This document shows, one piece after another, positions 60,229 through 64,000 of a DNA stretch of 64,000 bases. A model generated the notes under the pieces. That model made no database searches. It was not told the origin of the DNA and was given only the letters and a program-made list of their open reading frames with translations. A program made the translations under genes and the position numbers. Every line of letters starts with the position of its first letter. Position 1 is the stretch's first letter. Origin of the DNA: Nostoc linckia NIES-25 (GTDB lineage: Bacteria > Cyanobacteriota > Cyanobacteriia > Cyanobacteriales > Nostocaceae); NCBI RefSeq assembly GCF_002368035.1, contig NZ_AP018223.1, positions 1,593,764 through 1,657,763 of the forward strand, read 5' to 3'.

Positions 60229-60846
60229 GAGCTATTTTTGAAGTTGGTGAAAACAGCCAACGATTAGCAAATTGATTGCTTGCAAATGGGCTGCTATTTT
60301 GTGTTATTTAACTTAGAGGATGTTTAAAAAGTCCTATTGTAAGTAGCAAAATATTTTAGATCTCCCTAAATCCCTCTTGAAAAGAGGGACTTTGATTCTG
60401 GTTCCCCCCTTTTAAAGGGGGGTTAGGGGGGATCTAGAAGTACCTAAAATTACAGCAAATCACTTTTCAAACAACCTCTTAAGTTGCGAACAAGTTATGA
60501 TTTATTTAAATCACAATTGTATTGCAGACTATTTAGAAATTTTCTAGGTAAATTTTAACAGTTATTAACTATCAATTCTCAGTTTTTTGTGCTTGGATAA
60601 AGTCCCTCCATTGTGCAGTTATCAGCTATTAGTTAACTGTTAGCTGAATTTAACTTTTTCACCATAGGGGTGATGACTTTGAACTAATTAAAATGGAAAT
60701 TTAATCGTTAAATTTACTTATAGGGGATTGTAGCATCATATTTAATTGCGTGCATGAAACCCGCATTCCGGCTTGCAAAGTGGCACATGAAGCATTGTGA
60801 ACTATACCACCCTGTAGGAAAGATGAGGGATTTTGCCGAATTACTT

Positions 60847-61098
60847 CAGGACTTATGCACTCAGATCCCCCAACCCCTTTTTTAAGGGCAGGGTGGTTTC
60901 ATACGAAGAAAGAAAAATATGAAAGCCTCTATTTCTCGTTTTGAACCATAGATTTTGACCCCTCTCCAAACCTCTCCCCCCGTGGGGGAGAGGCTTTGAT
61001 ACCTGGTTTTGATTTTTCTCTGATGGTATGAAACCACCCTGCTTTTTTAAGGGGGGCTAGGGGGGATCGAGGTTTCAGCCTTCATTGCGTAAGTCCTA
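60847..61098. mobile_element. 252-bp element with CAGGACTTACGCAA-type ends (copy 4), itself carrying a second element
   Basis: Ends CAGGACTTATGCA / TGCGTAAGTCCTA with a perfect 5-bp target duplication TACTT (60842-60846 and 61099-61103). Inside lies a GATCCCCCAACCCCTTTTTT/AAGGGGGGCTAGGGGGGATC palindrome that is split by the 155-bp element at 60888-61042. Confidence 0.8.
60888..61042. mobile_element. 155-bp MITE (GCAGGGTGGTTTCATA ends) nested in copy 4
   Basis: Inverted ends GCAGGGTGGTTTCATAC / GTATGAAACCACCCTGC, flanked by TTTTTTAAGG on both sides (60878-60887 and 61043-61052). The target is the apex of a C-run/G-run palindrome, as for the unrelated 200-bp element at 4769-4968. The interior has a CTCTCCCCCCGTGGGGGAGAG hairpin. 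Confidence 0.8.
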
Positions 61099-61201
61099 TA
61101 CTTAAAAGTGTTTTACAGCCCATACGGCAGCATTGCGGCAAGGTAAACTGTTGGAATCAACTGCATAAAGTTGAGCTACGCAAACTTGAAAAAAGTAACC
61201 T

Positions 61202-63355
61202 ATGCCTGCTTTTTTATTAGAAATTGGTACAGAAGAACTACCTGCAAGCTTTCTCAGTGATGCCTTAGTGCAATGGCAACAGCGCATTCCCCGAAGTTTG
61301 GAAGCAAACAGCCTCAAGTCCGAAAGCGTCGAGGTGTACGGGACTCCCAGGCGTTTGGCCGTATTGATTAAAGGTCTACCATCCCAGCAACCAGACCGGG
61401 AAGAAGAAATTAAAGGGCCTCCTGCTGCTGCTGCTTTTAAAGATGGTCAGCCGACCCAAGCAGCAGTAGGCTTTGCCAAAAGGCAGGGTGTGGAAGTAGA
61501 TGCGCTGTCTGTTCGCCCGACTGATAAAGGGGATTTTGTGTTTGTGCAAAGAAAAATTTCTGGCCGTTCTGTGGCGGAAATTTTGACAGAACTGATTCCC
61601 CAGTGGATTTGGGGCTTAGAAGGTAAGCGGTTGATGCGTTGGGGTGATGGAGATGCGAGATTTTCCCGACCAATTCGTTGGCTTGTGGCTTTGTTAGATG
61701 ATACGGTATTGCCTTTAGAATTGGTGAATGGTTCTAAAACGATTCAGAGCGATCGCCACACTCAAGGTCATCGCGTCTTACATCCTCAACCTGTGACAAT
61801 TGCCCAGGCTACAGACTATATTACCACCCTCAAAGAAGCCTACGTTACCGTCGATCCAGAAGAACGAGCAAATTTAATTACAGAGCAAGTAAATAAGGTA
61901 GCAGAAAATTTAGGTGGACATACAGTAATTTACCCGGATTTGTTAGAAGAAGTAATCAATTTGGTGGAATATCCTTCGGCTGTCGTTGGTAAATTTGAAC
62001 CAGAATTTTTGGAATTACCGACTGAAGTAATCACTGAAGTTATGGTAACTCACCAGCGCTATTTTCCTGTCTTCAAATCAGGTAATCTTCAGCAAGAATT
62101 ACTGCCGAATTTTATCACTATTTCTAACGCCGATCCCCAAAAATCAGATATCGTTGCTGTGGGGAATGAACGAGTAATTCGTGCTAGATTAGCTGATGGG
62201 AGATTTTTCTACGAATCAGATCTAACTAAGCCTTTAGAGAGCTTTTTACCAAAGTTAGAAACAGTCACTTTTCAAGAACAATTGGGTTCTTTACGTCTCA
62301 AGGTAGATAGAATAGTTAAAATTGCCGAGCAAATAACTAAGCAATTAGAATTAACAGCAGAGCAAAGCCAAAAAATCCACCGCGCTGCTTTATTATGCAA
62401 AGCAGATTTGGTTACTCAAATGGTGTATGAATTTCCAGAATTGCAAGGCATTATGGGAGAAAAATATGCCTTAGCCAGCGGTGAAGATAGCGAAGTAGCA
62501 AAGGCAATTTTCCAACATTACTTGCCAACGGGAGCAGGTGACAATTTACCCGAAACGCTCACAGGTCAAGTCGTCGGTTTAGCAGATAGATTAGATACTT
62601 TAGTGAGTATCTTCGGTTTAGGTTTAATTCCTTCCGGTTCTTCCGATCCTTTTGCTTTGCGTCGTGCTGCCAATGCAGTAGTAAAAATTACTTGGTTTGC
62701 TAATTTACCAATAAAATTAGATGATTTACTATTGCAAATAGCGACAGATTTTGCAGCCAAATATCAAAAAGATCTGGCATCATTAACAGCAGCATTACAA
62801 GAATTTTTCTTACAGCGAATTCGGACTTTATTGCAAGAAGAAAAACAGATTGATTACGACTTAGTGAATGCAGTTTTGGGAGAAAACGATCCAGAATATA
62901 CAGAGCGGGCATTAAAAGATTTGTTAGATGTACGCGATCGCGCCTTATATCTGCAACAAATTCGCAACGATGGCATCTTAGATACCATCTATGAAACCGT
63001 TAACCGTTCCACACGCTTAGCCGCCCAAGGCGATTTGGATACAAAACAGCTACAGCCAACAGCCGTAATCCGTGAAGAACTATTCCAAAAACCTTCCGAA
63101 GTGGCTTTGTATAATGCCTTGGTGGATTTAGTGCCAGAAACTCAAGCAGCACAAGAAACCAGAAACTATCAACTGTTAGTAGCAGCTCTGACAAAAATTG
63201 CTCCCACAGTTAGTAACTTCTTTGACGGCCCGGATAGCGTTTTAGTAATGGACTCCGATCCAGAAATTAAGCGTAATCGATTACATCTGTTGGGATTAGT
63301 CCGCAATCATGCCCGCGTTTTGGCTGATTTCGGAGCAATTGTCAAAAATCTGTAG
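61202..63355 (+). CDS. glyS: Glycyl-tRNA synthetase beta subunit
   Basis: 717 residues starting MPAFLLEIGTEELPASF, the family signature. Further motifs are VTHQRYFPVF, ITISNADPQKSDIVAVGNERVIRARLADGRFFYESDL, ADLVTQMVYEFPELQGIMGEKYA and LADRLDTLVSIFGLGLIPSGSSDPFALRRAA. The beta subunit binds tRNA-Gly and works with the catalytic alpha subunit (glyQ), which is not in the window. It follows a nest of mobile elements and is 83 bp upstream of murD on the same strand. Confidence 0.96.
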   Translation: MPAFLLEIGTEELPASFLSDALVQWQQRIPRSLEANSLKSESVEVYGTPRRLAVLIKGLPSQQPDREEEIKGPPAAAAFKDGQPTQAAVGFAKRQGVEVDALSVRPTDKGDFVFVQRKISGRSVAEILTELIPQWIWGLEGKRLMRWGDGDARFSRPIRWLVALLDDTVLPLELVNGSKTIQSDRHTQGHRVLHPQPVTIAQATDYITTLKEAYVTVDPEERANLITEQVNKVAENLGGHTVIYPDLLEEVINLVEYPSAVVGKFEPEFLELPTEVITEVMVTHQRYFPVFKSGNLQQELLPNFITISNADPQKSDIVAVGNERVIRARLADGRFFYESDLTKPLESFLPKLETVTFQEQLGSLRLKVDRIVKIAEQITKQLELTAEQSQKIHRAALLCKADLVTQMVYEFPELQGIMGEKYALASGEDSEVAKAIFQHYLPTGAGDNLPETLTGQVVGLADRLDTLVSIFGLGLIPSGSSDPFALRRAANAVVKITWFANLPIKLDDLLLQIATDFAAKYQKDLASLTAALQEFFLQRIRTLLQEEKQIDYDLVNAVLGENDPEYTERALKDLLDVRDRALYLQQIRNDGILDTIYETVNRSTRLAAQGDLDTKQLQPTAVIREELFQKPSEVALYNALVDLVPETQAAQETRNYQLLVAALTKIAPTVSNFFDGPDSVLVMDSDPEIKRNRLHLLGLVRNHARVLADFGAIVKNL

Positions 63356-63438
63356 CGTAGGTCAACAAAAAGTTGTGTAATTTTTGCCAATAAACGTTAG
63401 TATAAGGAGTGCTTAACCAGGGATCTCTGCTGCAATCT

Positions 63439-64000
63439 ATGTCCAGAGCTACTGTAATTGGATTTGGAAAGTCCGGTGTTGCTGCGGCGAGATTGTTGAA
63501 ACGGGAAGGTTGGGAGGTGGAACTGACTGATTCCGCTAGTGCCGAGAGCTTAGCTGAACGCAACACCTCCGAGACCCTTCTCCAACAACAACAAGAACTC
63601 ACTGCCGAACAAATAACCGTTAAACTAGGTCAATCCCCAGACTTGAATGGTGCTAATTTACCAAAATTAATAGTCGTTAGTCCTGGCGTGCCGTGGGATG
63701 TTCCTGTATTAAATAAGGCACGGGAACTAGGGATTGAAACCATCGGCGAAATGGAACTTGCTTGGCGACATTTGCAACCTTTACCTTGGGTAGGAATTAC
63801 CGGTACTAACGGCAAAACCACCACTACATCTTTAATTGCTGCCATTTTCCAAGCAGCAGGCTTAAGGGCACCTGCTTGCGGTAATATTGGCTACGCTGCT
63901 TGTGAAGTCGCTCTGTCTTGGAAGGGAAGAGGAGCAGGGGAGGCAGGGGGAGCAGGGGAAAGATTTGATAATTCCTCATTCCTAACTCCTAACTCCTCAC
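63439..64000 (+). CDS. murD: UDP-N-acetylmuramoylalanine--D-glutamate ligase, 3' end outside window
   Basis: The frame is open from ATG 63439 (MSRATVIGFGKSGVAAARLL) to the right edge, 187 codons. It adds D-Glu to UDP-MurNAc-Ala in peptidoglycan synthesis. Seen are the N-terminal nucleotide-binding fold, VVSPGVPWDVPVL and the ATP P-loop GITGTNGKTTTTSLIAA, then GNIGYAACEVALSW. From about residue 162 the sequence becomes GRGAGEAGGAGERFDNSSFL..., which is low-complexity intergenic-type repeat DNA kept in frame, where other MurD proteins continue toward EMSSYQIE. Whether the frame returns to MurD sequence lies beyond the window, so it may be an insertion-bearing gene or a pseudogene. Confidence 0.88.
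   Translation, partial: MSRATVIGFGKSGVAAARLLKREGWEVELTDSASAESLAERNTSETLLQQQQELTAEQITVKLGQSPDLNGANLPKLIVVSPGVPWDVPVLNKARELGIETIGEMELAWRHLQPLPWVGITGTNGKTTTTSLIAAIFQAAGLRAPACGNIGYAACEVALSWKGRGAGEAGGAGERFDNSSFLTPNSS
63919..64000 (+). repeat. Low-complexity repeat inserted in the murD frame
   Basis: Purine-rich GGAGCAGGGGAGGCAGGGGG followed by TTCCTCATTCCTAACTCCTA. Such stretches are common between genes in this window and in other Nostocales but are unexpected inside a conserved cell-wall gene. Confidence 0.7.

Larger units (their letters stand above)
60229..61201. other. 970-bp gene-free region upstream of glyS with nested mobile elements
   Basis: A CCCCCCTTTTAAAGGGGGG palindrome with flanking GATCT (about 60400-60437) and the nested element 60847-61098 are the main features. 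The last 100 bp carry the glyS promoter region. No gene seen. Confidence 0.5.

Noticed and set aside
1..64000. tRNA or rRNA genes
   Set aside because: No T-loop/anticodon arrangement or rRNA signature was noticed in any intergenic region by eye; a covariance-model scan would be needed to exclude a tRNA fully.

Overview
The window is chromosomal DNA of a filamentous, probably heterocyst-forming cyanobacterium (Nostocales). The signs are: many GCGATCGC (HIP1) octamers, a nitrogenase iron protein gene, light-independent protochlorophyllide reductase subunit B, an XisH/XisI pair, an RRM protein gene followed by rpsU, long A+T-rich intergenic regions packed with short palindromic repeats, and large modular signalling proteins. 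No rRNA or tRNA gene, no CRISPR array and no intact transposase was seen. The genus cannot be fixed from sequence reading alone.

Layout. 0-8 kb: a CPBP membrane protease (partial at the left edge), a solitary nifH followed by 1.6 kb without genes, RRM protein plus rpsU, an uncharacterised gene, a copper amine oxidase and a cyclophilin. 8-14.6 kb: chlB, a putative toxin/immunity pair, a Uma2 nuclease, an FkbM methyltransferase, a DUF6745-like protein and xisHI. 14.6-23 kb is an accessory block dominated by tandem repeats: a 21-bp x 11 array, a caspase-NTPase-pentapeptide protein, a divergent trypco1-like gene with a heptapeptide-repeat partner (21-bp x 14 array), and a PA14x3/Calx-beta/PQQ-dehydrogenase protein. 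24-43 kb: mgtE, an SDR dehydrogenase, an ATP-grasp ligase, an inositol-phosphatase-like enzyme, a 1553-residue hybrid histidine kinase, a YnfA protein, an ammonium transporter with an upstream NtcA-like site, an SGNH hydrolase, ispH, a methyltransferase and cbiET. 43-48 kb: an operon of two TPR proteins and a CHAT-TPR protease. 49-64 kb: an HMA-like protein, a group 2 sigma factor, a class I amidotransferase, a divergent RpiB-like protein, an RND efflux operon, a glycosyltransferase, glyS, and murD running off the right edge.

Two themes stand out. First, protease-centred conflict modules (caspase-NTPase with trypco1; CHAT with TPR partners), a toxin/immunity pair and xisHI, as expected in multicellular cyanobacteria. 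Second, several families of small non-autonomous mobile elements can be delimited to the base with target duplications. Four copies carry CAGGACTTACGCAA ends. One is inserted at the stop codon of ispH: removing it restores a stop after residue 402, so the last 13 residues are mobile-element sequence. A second copy supplies the C-terminus of the CHAT protein. Two unrelated families are both inserted at the TTTTTAAG apex of the same C-run/G-run palindrome. A 194-bp element occurs twice, each time inside a GTAGGGGC palindrome. murD appears to carry low-complexity intergenic-type repeat DNA inside its coding frame.
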